Positions 1 through 13,384 of a stretch of DNA of 64,000 nt are shown piece by piece. Under the pieces are notes generated by a model. That model had not been told where the DNA came from. It saw only the letters and a list, made by a program, of their open reading frames with translations, and did no database searches. The position numbers were made by a program, and so were the translations under genes. Origin of the DNA: Tomocerus qinae (taxonomy: Eukaryota; Arthropoda; Collembola; Entomobryomorpha; Tomoceridae); assembly GCA_020055645.1 (NCBI GenBank), contig CM034548.1, positions 44,756,296-44,820,295 of the forward strand, read 5' to 3'. Each line of letters opens with the position of its first letter. Within the stretch, counting starts at the first letter, position 1.

Positions 1-286
1 TTATTTACTACAGGAATTTCCTTGCCATTCGACTGTCCCAATAATTCCACTAAAATATTTACTCGGACCATGTTCATATGTACATAGGTTGCAAGGACGA
101 GGACACGGAGGTAGGATAATAATGTAGCCTACTAATGCACATATTAGTTAATAGTAATATCGATATACATACCCAGAGCATACACTGACTTAGTTCGTTG
201 TAAACATCGGCAGTGTAAGTACGTGTATAGGGAAGTCTCTCTGCTTTCGCCGTCTAAATATTATAAGGATACGTGATTGCACAGTA

Positions 287-844
287 CAGTGCACCCTCTA
301 TTTTGGACCACCTCTATGAAAGGTCCACCTCCACACGCGGACCGATTTCTTTCCACAATTTGTCCAACAGTATTAAACATCTACAATCTACCTGACCTCT
401 ATAAGAGGACCCATCATTAACGGTTCACCTCCTTTCTCAAATAACAGAATTTACAAATAAATCAAAGATTTATAAGATATTGATGCACGTGGCTGAAAAT
501 ACTAAACATTACAATTACAATATTGATTAGATAATTTAAATTAAGTTTCCCCAATTCAAAAGACTACATTGAATAAGGATTTCTTTCAAAATTAAATCAT
601 GAAACTTTGGACATTTGAAAACTACATTATTAATTTTATAATCTAGATGATATTATTTCTTTCTTTAGCAGTTTAAAGACTATTCAAATGTAATCGCCTA
701 TAACCACACATTTGAAAAATAAACGTCTATGTAGAAAAATTGTTCGTATTTGGTCCCAATGTGGAGATTTTTTATAAGCGGACGAACTCTAAACTGGCCG
801 ATACGTTTCCCATCAAAGATGGTCCGCTTGTAGAGGGAACACTG
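287..844. mobile_element. pogo/Tigger-like non-autonomous element (558 bp)
   Basis: Terminal inverted repeats of about 23 bp: the left end CAGTGCACCCTCTA...GGACC (287-309) pairs with the right end GGTCC...TAGAGGGAACACTG (821-844). Both ends are flanked by TA (285-286 and 845-846), the target duplication typical of the Tc1/mariner/pogo superfamily. The left subterminal region repeats a motif of CCTCTAT near AGGTCC several times. No transposase ORF is present, so it is a MITE or a decayed copy. Confidence 0.75.
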
Positions 845-1559
845 TATTATAAACTGTGTCTGTTACACAGCACGAAAATGAATAGTAAAATGATATGTCA
901 ATAGAAAGTGACAGAACCAGATAGATAGGACTATAACGAATGGGCTAACTAACTAGCACACTACTGTACCGGATAGCTCAGAAACATTAGGGTAGTTTGA
1001 TTTTGAAATCATTTGATACAAATACAGAGTAGGAGCTACTCCTCGTTTTGGGTAATTCCTAAATAACGTAAGGAAACGTCCTACGCTTTCTACTGTGGGA
1101 AAATAATTTAATGAGCTAAAGATTATTCATGATAGAGAGATAGTTACAGAGAGATTAGGCGTTTATATAGCTACAGAGTGTAAGGACTACTTTATATTGT
1201 TTAACTAGTATTTAGTAGATGAAGGGGTTCAGAGGGAGAAATATTTTACCTTAAGAATTGACTCCAGGTTGGAAGGCTTACTGGAGGGTGCCCAGCACAC
1301 AAATGCAAGCCCTCAAAAATACTCCTGGAAGATGTGCCACAATTTGGAGAGGGAATGGCATTCCACGAGATTTGATTGACCACTACATGTGACTATAATT
1401 GTGTAATTGAAGGATCATGAGGATGATGACTTCGTAATTATGTAAGTGGCACTTGTTCTGCTAGGAAAGACTACGATTCCACTGTGAAACAGATTCATTT
1501 GTGACTGGTGGACAAATGACAGAGTAAAATGAGAATGCGGGACATTGTGAAGGTGATAA

Positions 1560-4500
1560 AAAGTGGCACTGATGGAGGTGTGTATGTACTAATACGGGTT
1601 GGTCTGGTTGGCCCGAGCGGGAATTTACATTTACTCTACTAAGAAAGAGTGCACCACTTCAAGACGACGACGACGACGACGATAGACGATGAGGGCACTT
1701 GAGGTTCGTGGGGTGTGAGTCGGAGGATGACGGAGGAGCAGTGGTGGAACGACGAGGCCCTACCTGCCTCCCGGAGAACAACAATCCAGTGCAGGGAGAC
1801 TTATTTAGTTGTGCATATCAACACTTGTACACGGAGTTGCGGGTCTAGCCTTGACTAGGTGTCTGTCTGTCTGTGTAGGTAGGAGGAGGAGGAGGTAGGC
1901 ACTGGATGGAGAGCCACTTTATCTCTGTACACTGCAAACGTCCCAAGATCTACTAGTCGAACTCCCACTTCCCACCACAGTCCAATGTTGAATGAGGAAA
2001 GTGAGCTCAGAGTAGCCTCGGTTTTTAGGAAATGTTTTTGGAGCGAGAGACGAGGGACGAAAAGGACTCGAGTGTCTTCTGTTGCTGGATTTTACGTTGT
2101 CTTCTCCAGCTCTGCAAAGGCAAACACTCGGATTAGATTTGTTCGGTTTGTCGGACTGTCGGTCGCTCGCTCGGCTGGATGGTGAAAGGAGAGAGCGTAG
2201 TACTACTACGAGAAAGAAAGAGAGAATCAGAGGAAGAGTTCATGTAATATAAGATGCACGTTGCTGGAGACTCTATAGAAGGGAGAAAGTATATCGACGA
2301 GGGAAAGATATCTGTATTTTAGTAGTTAGTGGCTACGTATAAAGTATTATAGCTATAATAGAGTACATATAGCTATAATATCTAAATGGGTCCTATATAT
2401 CCTTATATACCAAATATCTAAAATATCTAGTCTAGTATATATTTATATATGTAGTATATTATGTTGTAGCAGGCAGTAGTGGTGGAAGAGTGTGACATCT
2501 ATAGACATAGTAATGGTATAATATGGTTGGGTTGGTTGGTATGTCTGTCCGTGTGTACTGTTGTAGGTAGGTATAGAGTATAATAGGTAGTAGAGGAGTA
2601 GGTAGGGACCCAGGCAGGAGTTGAGTTCAGTTTGGTTCAGTTTAGTTCGTTGGACGATGGCTGACTGACTGACACACACGTTGCCACTCACTTGTCGCGA
2701 GTCCCACTGTCCAACTGTGAGTCCAAGAGAAATGCTCTGCTCAGTGCCACCCGATCCTCTGACAGATCAATCCCAGAATCCAGCCGACTTTGAAACAATG
2801 AGGAGGAGCAAATTGTAACAATGGACTGAGACTTTGGTGCAGACGAGTTGGCATCCTCCTGCTTTCGCAAATTCTACGCAACCCCAGTGAATCGATAAGA
2901 ACGGGAAAGATGCAGTAGGGAATTTCGGTCACGAGGTTCAAACGGAGGAGGTATATAACTTTCCCGTTGGTCTCCTCCCGCCCCAGCTACCAACAACCAG
3001 CGTAAACCCAAAACTAACTAACTAACTCGACTGAAAGCTAAACCAGAGTAGCGGAGCTTCTACACTGCAAAACACAACCGACCGAACCACCACCGCCAAC
3101 CTCTCTACTACATACATACTACACTTATCAACATATACTTATAATATTTATTTACGTACCTTCTACTACTCACCTACTACTTCCACTACTAACTATCTGC
3201 TGGACTTCTACCACTACTACTAGTACCACTGGACTTTCTCAATCTACCTACCCTACTACACCAACACTAAATAATAACTCATATACGTATCTATACTACA
3301 TATACTACAATACTACATATACTACATAGTAGTATATCTCTCTTTTACTACCTATACTAAAACTACTACACACGACGACAACGACAAGGCACGGGGACGT
3401 TTTCCTTTCTACAATGTCTTCTACTTTCTACTAATGCTTAACTGCTATACATGGCTAGTGTAGTCCGTTAACATTGTACATGTAACGTAGTAGTGGTAGT
3501 AAGAGTAGTAAGTAGTAAGAGTAAAAGTGCGCCTATAGCTTCCCGATTCTACGAGCAAAGGTATGTTCGTATGTATAGATTGTACACACTTACTCAGTCA
3601 GTCAGTCACGGAGAGCATAGAACAGCTGCCGACCTGCTCGCCTTCCTTTCCCTGCCTTTCTCCCTATACACTAGCTTTTCTCTGTACTTACTCGCTTACT
3701 TAGTGGAGAAGCCACTATTTATACATGGCTTATAATAAAATATAACCCAAGTGTACAACAGAACACGAGGAAAAGCTCACACTCCGTTGTACTCTTTTAC
3801 TATTTACCTCTTTCCTCCTCACAAGTACAGATAGGAACGTCGTCGTTACTCCACCACTACTAGTACTCTATGTGCATATATTTGTATATCCCTATGTATA
3901 ACTATAATGCTAATGTCGTTGCTCGGTGTACTTTGTAGTAGGTAAGTAATTCTATTGCTGCTACATCCTTAACTGCTTTGTGTGTCCTCTCGCTCTTTTC
4001 TCTTGTTGGTCGTCTCATGTCTCTCTCTCTCTCTCTCTCGCGACATGCTTTCTCAGCTTTCTCCCTCTCTAAGTAGTAGTCAGTAGATATAGTTGATTAT
4101 GTAGCAGGTACCTGCTTTATATTATTTGATGTGGCGTATCGTTAGTTAGTTCGCTTCGTTTACTATGACTGTTTCTGCTGGCTGTGTACACACACGGAAC
4201 CGTAGTAGTAGTAGTAGTGGTGGATTGCTATTCAAGAACATATTGCAAACCACTCACAGAGTTGCACAGATACACTGAGAGAGGCAGATTACTAGAGCAA
4301 GGGAAGGAAAGCCGTTAGAGCCCCACTTCTTTCCAGCCAGCCCACACGCAACCTCGTTGACTTAACGCGGACTTTCTACTTTCTTAATGCTCACTATCAT
4401 AGCACTACTTAAGTCTGGTATAGACGACTGACTACCTCTAGTCCACTGGTCCACTTACTCGATCACACTTACACTTCCTCTTCTTTCACACATCATCTAT

Positions 4501-4700
4501 TTCATCTTCATGATCCATGCTCCCCACATTGAACCTACTTATATATGCCACTCAACCTACTTATATCCTTCATACACTCCCTACCAGCAATCCTATTATC
4601 ATGATGATATACATCGTGATCGTTCTACTACCACCACTACTACTCTACTTTCCAATTCCATCCAAATAGGGCTTAATATAATCTTATGTTTGTATTTACT
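1560..4700. promoter_or_regulatory. Strand-skewed, GC-elevated island A
   Basis: The + strand is G/T-rich (GTAGTA, GGTTGG, GAGG) up to about 2,950 and C/A-rich (CTACTAC, AACTAACT, CCACCGCC) after it. The sequence TATATAA (2,952-2,958), in a GGAGGAG...CCCGTTGG context, sits at the switch and could be a core promoter. I cannot support a coding exon; ORFs here (for example 1,985, 3,493 and 4,510) lack any domain. A first exon of an unseen gene or an enhancer is possible. Confidence 0.3.
4018..4040. repeat. (CT)n microsatellite
   Basis: About 11 CT units followed by CGCGA. Other short runs in the same island: GAC/ACG at about 1,664-1,684, AGG at about 1,881-1,895, TAG/AGT at about 4,203-4,220. 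Confidence 0.8.
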
Positions 4701-7199
4701 GCACTTATTATTATGCACATTTCAAGTTATCGCACAAACAGGGCATTAATATTACGTAGGTGTATATAGCAGAGTTGATATTGTGTGTAAACTTTCAATT
4801 TTAATATTACACTCGTTGTAGTTGGAGTACTAAGAGAGTTAGAACGTCACACACAATTCACAATCAGGTCTGTCATATAAGCCCAGTGATCGTAACTGGA
4901 AACCAATAAATTGTTAGTGTTTTCTCAATTAATCTATAGAGTCTATTTGTGTGCGGATGCGGATAGGTATGAATTTCTCACTTCACTCCTTACGTGTAAA
5001 ATGTTTCTTTCCTTCAAGTTCCACATTTGGGAACTGACTGAGCGGATTGTTAGTGAAAATGCATAGTAGTACAATTGCTTCGTGAATGTATGCAGACTTG
5101 ACTTGAGACTTATTTTATTAGTGAGACTGTGCTTTGCACAAAACGCTGTATATTTAGCTATGCATGTTTTATACATAACTATAACAATATTATTATAGAA
5201 CTCTACTACTAATGCTACTGCAAAGACTGTTACCAGGGCAGTATAGTGTAAGTGGGAAATAATATGTATGTATGTATACGAGTGGAGCTATATAGTACTA
5301 GTGAGTGAGGAAGTCGGTACTAGTAGGGAGAAAGTCCATACCACTAAATACTATGTGTAGGTAGGTAGGCATATCTGGACAGGTAAGTACAAGAAGTGTA
5401 TAATATTAGAGTAGTAGTAATATCATAAGTAAGTAGGTATGGGTATATACGTTAACGTATGCATAATAGATTCCGTATGTATATGTGTTCAATTCAGCAT
5501 TCGACATTCTCTTACACTTCTTCCCAGAGAGAAAGTCATTTAATAGATTTCAACCCACGAGCAAATCACAAACACTTACTCTGTACCATACCCGTTTCCT
5601 TTATTCGGAAGAAAGAAATGCCTCTTTCAATTTTCTCGGGCGATATCCACATTATGCCCCATAAGCATGTGCCTATATGCTTATACTTAAGTATTTCTTG
5701 TGATGGTTTTTGTCCGTGGATAAATTCCTTGTAAATAGCTCCGAAAGAGAGGAGAACGTCTGCCTATTCTTTTTATAGTTTATGTAAGACTCTGATAAGA
5801 CAGTTAGTCGACGGAAATATCACAACTGGTACATAACATACCTCATCCAACAAAGACCATCACACACAAATACGGGAGATCGAAATAATAGGTTTGGTTG
5901 GGCTGGTCCGCTCTCTGAAAGGACTCATCCATTTAGAGGAAACTTTTCCTAGGATTGCATTGTGTCTGAGGAGGACGACTCGCCTGCTCGTTGTTCGGGA
6001 TGGAAATGGAAGACGTACAGAGAAGAGTCAAAGGCAAGAAATTTTTTCTCTTAACAATGAACAGCCTTGGTTTAGCCTTGCTTGTCTTTCGTCGGGTCGC
6101 CTTTTTAACCTTTTGCCGCACCCTGTGCTCTGCAATGATATCTGCAACGGCTGATGGACTTAAGAGAAACCGGCAGGTGCCTGTGCCTCCTCCTTCCCAA
6201 CTGCTAATCGATAACTTCCAGTTCCAGGTTCCAAAGAATGCATGCATATGTACGAGGAGTGTGTGCTACCCGCCGACCCACCGACCCACCGACCAACTCC
6301 ATCATGATTACATAATATTATCCCTATGCCTACTTACCATTACTACTTACATCCAACTCTTGCTTTCTTTCTTCCTTTCCCTCTCTTTCCGTACCTAACT
6401 AAATACAAACCAATTTTACAAAATTCACTTCACTGACTTCGCTCCTCCACGGCCTCGTCTCAAGTGCGGTGCCAATCAAAGGAAAGTGTCAGAACAGGAT
6501 ATTCCGAAAGTACACTATTTACTATGAATGATCATAACGATATAATAATGCTCTGATATACAAGTACATGTATGTACAATTTATTAGGTAATGCCTTATA
6601 TTATACAGAGATTGTTTCGGGTTTCACTGGTACAGTATTTCCAGGAATAAAATAAAATTCTTACTAATTATAAGATTATAACCCAAATGTTTGCTTTATT
6701 CTTTCATCTATTTATTTGTCATCGGGAGAATTTTTATTGCAATGGTAATTATGTGCAATAATTTAAGAATGGATATTGGAAGTAGAAGTGGAGGAGATAT
6801 ATAGCCCCCTGGGATTTGATATCTCCATATATTTCCATGTATTTGATTTTGCATTTTTCCAAGGTGGATGGAGGAAGTGAAAGTTGGGATCCCTGCCATA
6901 GTGCACAATGCACATGTACTGACAAAACAAATTGTGTCCCAGTTTAACCACCGTACTACAACTACTGTCTGTCGAGTTAAGTCAACTGCTTTGAGTTTTA
7001 CACAGACAGTGGAGTTGAACTGAAGTGATTCCGAACTCATCTTACTTATAACATGTGCTTATGTGTAGACAACGAGTGGGAATAGAAAAGGAAAAAAAGC
7101 AATTCTGTCTAGTCGTCTACGTTGACGTTACTCATCGCTTCCCTATTATTCTGTCTCTATACGTATCATACTAACGCTGTTGGATGCAGTCGTGTTTTA

Positions 7200-7375
7200 T
7201 TTTAGCCTGCCTATCTACATTTTAACTATCCGCTGGACAGACTAAAATGGTTAGTGGCTAAATCGGCCAATATATTTTTGCTTTATTTTGATGGCCACTG
7301 CCTGAAATGGGATTTTAGCCAATAACTTGCAACCACTAGCCATTGGCCAGTAGTGTTTGGATATGGAGACGAGGA
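7200..7375. repeat. Degenerate TTAGCC/GGCCA-word repeat, member 1
   Basis: Dense short words TTTTAGCC, GTGGCTAA, CGGCCAA, ACTAGCCATTGGCCAG. The same vocabulary recurs at 10,078-10,310 and 18,500-18,560. Divergence is too high to set borders. Confidence 0.35.
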
Positions 7376-10077
7376 GGCTCATCTACCTAAATACTTAGCA
7401 TAGCATACTATAGTATAATGTTCCTACCAATAATAAAGTACATCTCGTATGCCTCTCTTCACTCCCTATGATGTTAGAGTCAGGTTTCGCACTGGGAGTA
7501 GGTATCCTGTAATTGAGATTTATTTCATCGGTGTGGGATTTGTGTTCTAACTTCAAAATTGCAATCTTTGGAATATTTCTATGCATATCTAGAGACAGAC
7601 CATTTCCTAATACTCCTTGGGATTATCCAATCCGAGGCTACTTTAGCATTCCGTCAATCCAAGGCTACCTAATGCAAAATCTAGTCAGTAACAGTAGTCC
7701 AAAGTTCGTTTCGGATTTCAAACACAAGATCCAGTTCCACCTCTACTGCCCACAACTAAGGGCAAAAATAGAACGAGTACCTTTCAACCTCGACTATAAA
7801 TCCCATGTTTATTTTAACCCACATTTCCACTAGAAAAATTTGTTTGCGTCCTATCCTTACCACTCAGGGCCAACCTACATAATATATCTTTCCCAGGCTA
7901 TGAGTCCTTTTACATAATCGAATCATCAAAACTTTTTAAAACCCCACAAATAAAAATAACCCAGTAAGTAGTAAAGTTAATTCCGTTTAATTATTTCTAA
8001 AAATGAACTTAGATAAGTTAGATTGTATAAATGTATTACGTGTTGGCATTTTTGATTGGGCCAAGTGCTTAATTTGGTTGCAGAAATTAAGTAATAAGTT
8101 AGTCCATTTATGAAGACGGTTAAATATTTTGTGGAATGGGGTACTAAAAAGTTGGTTCGACTCTATAAGTGCGAACAGACTCCATTATACGAAAATGAAA
8201 GCATTTGATGGGCAGTCTGAAAGAAAATTTTCCCATGTAAGTTTTTGTCGAGTGCACGAAGTAAAAGCCATTTTGCACATAACCGGAGGATAAGCCGCAA
8301 GTATAGCGAGAAAGTAGACAAGAATTCTCGTTTCCACTCTGAAGCAGCTCCAATCCCGAGTCTGTTTCGTACTTCTTGCAGAGATCCTGTATTCTTCCCT
8401 CGTTCTTTCATTCTCACTTACAATCAAGGAAGCCAGTCAAGTGTCTTCCTATTCCTGGTTTACGCATCCACCTCTAGAAAATAGTTTCGCTTCAGTTGAC
8501 TCCACAAACCCTGCCAACTCAGGACTCACGACCAGCTCACTCAACTGTTTACTTACTTACAATTAGATAGTTTAGCTTTTCTGTATCTTCCTGTTACAGC
8601 ACATACAAAAACGTGCTACACCGACAGGGTAAATAATATACAACGATCATACGTACTTTATGTAGTTCATTCATATAGACTAAGCACATTTCGTGAAGCT
8701 CAAGCACAGGGTTAGATAGACTACGAGAGAGAACCCACATATCCACAACACAGCCAATGTATTTACATCCCCATAGTAATGCTTTTCACAGGGTAATCCA
8801 ATTCTACCTGTTCAGGATCCATGCATGCAACCAGTATGACTAATAAAGGCGCCACTATCCCACATCAACCCACGCAAGCCTCGTCATCCCATCCCGAGCG
8901 ACTCTAACATTTCCGATCGCCAAGAAGAATACAAATACTGCGAAAAACAAACTAATAAATACATTCAAAGTTCGTCCAGGAACGGACAATAACTTAATAT
9001 TTTTAAGACCTTATATCTCAAGATTTGCGGGTTGCTATCAAATACTAATTCTCACTTAACTCGCTGGAAAATGTATCATTAGTACATGGCATATTTATTT
9101 TAAATCATTTTATGAAACCCATTTCGCACCTCTAATGTTGCATTTATCTAGAGAAAATGTTAGTCTACTACGATGAAGAATTTCAATCTCAACTGACAAT
9201 TGGTGTCCAAACTTTATGCATGGTTGAAAGGTATATAGGGAATGTAAATTGTAAGCTGTCTGAAATATCTCAAGTGTGTGATCCGGTAATTGTCGCTGCA
9301 TGCATGTAACTTACAAAGTCAGTCCCAAGTCGCTTTCTGCTTGATTGCACATCGACTCCTGAATACGAGGATTCTGTAATTCTGTAGCACGGATCTCGAA
9401 ATGAGACTTTCTCATCTCGATTGCATAAAAGAAGTTGCTTCGTGTCGTCACTACTCGGATGTCTTATTTCTTTATTATGGTTCATGTATCCATGCACCTA
9501 ACCAAACGAAACGCTTCCCGTCCGACCAAAAATAGCTTTCACCTTCCTTTCTTAGACTTTCGCCAATTTGTTTCTCTTGGATTTCTTTGGGGCCAGGTGA
9601 CACGGCAATTTGTCTTTAAACGCCAACCGTACGCGTACATTCTGATTGAATGAAAGCTCTCACAGAACCTGCAAAGCCGTATTATTTACTCTACCAGCTT
9701 TAAATCTTAAGTATCATTTCTGTTTACGTTTCAGACAGACAAAAAATTGACGTGACATGTATACAGTGCCCAATTTCAAGCAAGTTTTTTGAATGATAAC
9801 TTGCCATTATTGTGACTATTGGTGAAGAGCTATGGTTGTGCTATTATTAGTTATATCACGGAATACAATTCGTGTAATTGGAGTGCCTATTTTTCCACTC
9901 GAATAAAGCTAAACTCTGAACTCTAAACCATATATATTTCAACTGAATATAATGTGTTGAAACCATTTTCCTAGAAAATGCATTAGATAAATAAGAAAAT
10001 ACTCCTCATACCAACTTATGACGTAAATACGTTAGTAGTAAAGTTTTATTGCAATTTTGAGCCACCAAGTCCTTTAA

Positions 10078-10310
10078 CATGGCCGTTCATGGCCACTTAA
10101 GACGGTTATGGTCAGTAGCCAAATTTTAGTTAACAGTCTTCTAAGCCACATTATTGACACTGGTAAATAACCCGAATTACTTCATTTCAGCTGCCTTTTT
10201 TACATTTTAGCCAGCTTTGCCGGTTAGAATAATCAAAAGCCTGGTTTCAATTCTAGCCACAGGTTAAAAATGATTTCAGCCAACCACTGGCCATTTTTGT
10301 AATGACCTAG
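10078..10310. repeat. Degenerate TTAGCC/GGCCA-word repeat, member 2
   Basis: Contains ATGGCCGTTCATGGCCAC, TTTTAGCCAGC, TTCTAGCCACAGG and CAGCCAACCACTGGCCA, similar to the 7.2-kb segment. It lies immediately upstream of dispersed repeat copy 1, so the two may form one larger element. Confidence 0.35.
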
Positions 10311-10395
10311 CTGTATTTCTCGTTTGAGACCTGAAGCACTCGACGAAGCTAATGTGTTTGTTGCTCCATCTATAAGTTGATAGGTATATCATTTT

Positions 10396-10720
10396 AATAA
10401 ACAGCAACACAACTTCTTTTACTACTAAATAAACGTAAAGTGGGACATGCGCATGGAATTCTGTCGGTTGTATAATTGAACGTTGTATGTCCGTATCGTT
10501 TTGTAATGGGTAGACTATAGCCGAACTGGTAGTCGACTACCAGTTCTGATTTTGTTTTACATTTCAACACGCTTAGGCATCAAAAATTGATCAACTAAAT
10601 AATCAACGGTCTATCGATGATTATAAAATTCGAGCCAATGCACAGTCGTTAGAAATTTACCTATTTCAACAGTTTACTAGCACATTGTGCTAGGTCTGCA
10701 GCTAGTCTCTAAATATCAAC
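10396..10720 (+). repeat. Dispersed repeat, copy 1
   Basis: Shares several blocks in the same order and orientation with 47,596-47,880: a GGACATGCGCATGG-like block, TGTCCGTA, TTTTGTAAT, AATCAACGGTCTAT, GCCAATGCACAGTCG and AGAAATTTAC. It ends near a short perfect hairpin (10,677-10,693, arms CTAGCACA/TGTGCTAG). It also contains a 24-bp palindrome (10,523-10,546) that copy 2 lacks. No ORF or clear ends; probably a non-autonomous transposable element. Confidence 0.75.
10523..10546. repeat. 24-bp perfect palindrome
   Basis: The half-site GAACTGGTAGTC is followed directly by its exact reverse complement, with no loop. It lies inside dispersed repeat copy 1. A related 12-bp palindrome CTGGTCGACCAG occurs at 19,209-19,220, in the presumed SLMAP 5' leader. 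Confidence 0.9.
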
Positions 10721-12041
10721 CGATTTCTTTACAATTTGTACTACTAAATGCACATCTCATAGTCAAAAACTCCAATGAACATTTTCAAAATTACCGGTTC
10801 TATAGAAATATTTTTATGATTTATTGAATGTCAGATTTTTCCTTGTGAAGAGTGGGGAGTTTTGGAAATGTGATTCACTATCCTCTCCTACAGTTTTCAG
10901 CCGATTTTCATTACAATTTTTGTGGAGCTGATAATGACTTAAACTTAGATCGTCATAATAACGTACCTTTTTCAATTTTATGATTTCAAAAAATTATTTG
11001 GAAATTTTACATGTAAAAGAAGCTATGCGCACAGAGTGAGGTATTGACTCACATGTGAGACGAGGTTGTTTACAATGACGGTATACTATAGTGACTTACT
11101 GATTCAACAATTGCAGATAACTCCACGTCCGTAGAACAGGCTTATATCTAGTATGAATTGTCAGGAATATTTTCTTTTTCGTTACAAACTTTCACAGGGC
11201 AACGTAGAATATTTTTTTCAGGTCAAAGCAAAAAATCTTAGATACAATAAGTATATCATGTGAGATAAGTATGTTGTAAAACATTGTAACAAACTAAAAA
11301 AGTGGTTGAACCTTATTTCTTTGGTGAGTTTACTTACATTTTATGAAATTCAAACAGTAGCAGTTCCTTGTTATGATGGGCTTATTTGTAATTCCACTTG
11401 TATGAGCTTTCTGTTACGACTTGTCTTTTGTAAAAAAAATAATTACCGATATTTTAGTTTCAATTTCAATTCAAGTTGTAAATGCTTGATGATACCCTAG
11501 CTTTAAGAATCGTACATAGTTCGCCATCTACTAGCGATCATTAAAGATCTTGACAACACTGTCATTGTATGCATGTTCATATACATATCGTAATTTTTTT
11601 TAAATCATAAAGGTATATGGAAAATCTTAATAAATAGTTACAAATGATGAATAAAATAAGAGTTAAGTGGCTTATTAATAATCTGAGTTACTCCGCCCCT
11701 CCAAGAAAAATGTAGTGTAGTTCTGTAGTTCATTCTTACAATGTGTAAATATACATGTCTTGAAATTCTCTTGCAAGTTTGAAAATTTTATGCCCTAAAT
11801 ATATTGTGCAGTTATACATTCACTGAGCTACTTGCATTCAAATTGTACTGAAAGAGTTGAAAAATGTCATTTAAAAAATAATGACCAAAAACTCTTCTGT
11901 TGTAAATGTACTATGAATGGATGTTTCAAGTTTTGAAAACTTTGGAAGGTTTTACCTTGTTTTCATGAAAATAATAAATGTAGATAAATAGATTTTAATA
12001 GATAGATTCATAGATTTATGAAATTACTTTCCGGCACCATA

Positions 12042-12201
12042 CAGGGCCGTAGCCATAAAAAATTTGGGTAGGGGCCCGACAAATTATAAACATAAATCTT
12101 ATACAATTTTCGCACCAAGCCAAAAACTCTTAGGGTTTTAAAGCAAAAATTTCTTTCTTTTCTTCGAATTTAGGGGTCAGGGCCCCTTCGCTGCGGCTCT
12201 G
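12042..12201. mobile_element. Short TIR element (160 bp)
   Basis: The left end CAGGGCCGTAGCC (12,042-12,054) and the inverted right end CAGAGCCGCAGCG (12,189-12,201) match at 10 of 13 positions. GGGGCCC blocks inside both ends also pair. It resembles CAGGG...GTAGCC-type MITEs common in invertebrate genomes. No clear target duplication. Confidence 0.55.
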
Positions 12202-13195
12202 ACATCATGGTTGGTATATAATTATTATTTATGTTTGCATGTAAATGTAAATTTGACAAGTCACAAATAAAAAATCTCTGCAAACTCTGCATTCGGTTAA
12301 AATTCTTCATTATGTTTCACATGACTCATGAATAAAATAAAGCCGAAAAGGCTATATTTATTGGTTGATTTTTCTGTATTATTGAAATACATTTCTACAA
12401 TTTATTTTGGGCATCGATCAAAGCATTATGACTTTACAAAACTGAAATTGGATTTTGGATATCTATATAAATACCACGAACGAACTGACGATTGGCTAAG
12501 GCTGTATCGGCTAGAATTCGTTTTCAATTTTTGAGCTTGTTTCAAAAGCTATACAAATTTGGTGTTCAGGCTTTTGTTCTTTTCATTTATGCACTGAAGT
12601 TGGCTCTTCAGATCTTAAATAAATAAAAATTTAGAAAAGCAAACTCCGCAGGCCAAACCAAATATTTTTCGAGATAAATTTGCCCTTTCACGTCCCATTC
12701 ACGAATTTAAGCGTTGGTTTTCCTAATCAGGTATATGGGTATATCCCAATAAGTTAAAATATATAACGGTGTGATAAAATTTGCAGCACAAGAAAATACT
12801 ACTCTTAATAAAATGCCCACATTCTACGTGTTAGCAGAACAGGTTTCATTATTCAGTCATAGTTGATCAAATTGTGAAAATTCGGATTTTATGTAATGTT
12901 TATTACCCGCATAAGCGTATATTATTGGTGACCTAATATTTGGTGGGAGTGGATTCGGATACAATACAGTGTATTTATTTCCACTTGTTGTGTTAAGGTC
13001 GGATAAATGTTTTGTTGACCAGCGGGGGATTTCTAAAAGGACATTGCAAGAGAATTCCTCCTATGGTCCAATAAATTTATACAAATATATTATTATTTCT
13101 TAAAAATATACAAAAAGAATTTTCACATTTGTTTACTTTTCATAATTTGATTGAAGTATAATTAGTCCTTCAATTCACGGTATTGTACCGGCAAG

Positions 13196-13378
13196 CAGGC
13201 ACGTATTCAGGAATTTGACTAACGGGGGACCATAAAATATTGGTAATATTAAGGCATATTCGCCCGAAGCGCGAAAAGTTTTTGGAATACTAGACTTTTT
13301 GACAAAAAAATCGCATTTTCTGGGAATTTATGGGGGGGGGGCTCGTGCCCCCAGCTCCCCCCTCTGGATGCGTGCTAG
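13196..13378. mobile_element. Short TIR element (183 bp)
   Basis: The ends CAGGCACGTATTCAGG and inverted CTAGCACGCATCCAGA match at 11 of 16 positions, with G-run/C-run subterminal blocks (GGGGGACC versus the long G run at 13,332-13,341 and CCCCCC at 13,357). Organisation is like the 12,042 element; ends are approximate. Confidence 0.45.
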
Positions 13379-13384
13379 ACGGAA

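Noticed and set aside
5933-6398. Overlapping + and - strand frames of 104-135 codons
   Set aside because: No domain, no splice support, frames overlap on both strands; composition-driven openness in a GC-elevated patch.
7513-7833. A 106-codon + strand frame
   Set aside because: No family recognised; contains a short internal near-repeat (CCAATCCGAGGCTAC / TCAATCCAAGGCTAC) that looks non-coding; no splice partners.
8140-8180. tRNA-like T-loop word GGTTCGACTC
   Set aside because: No A box, anticodon arm or acceptor stem pairs with it.
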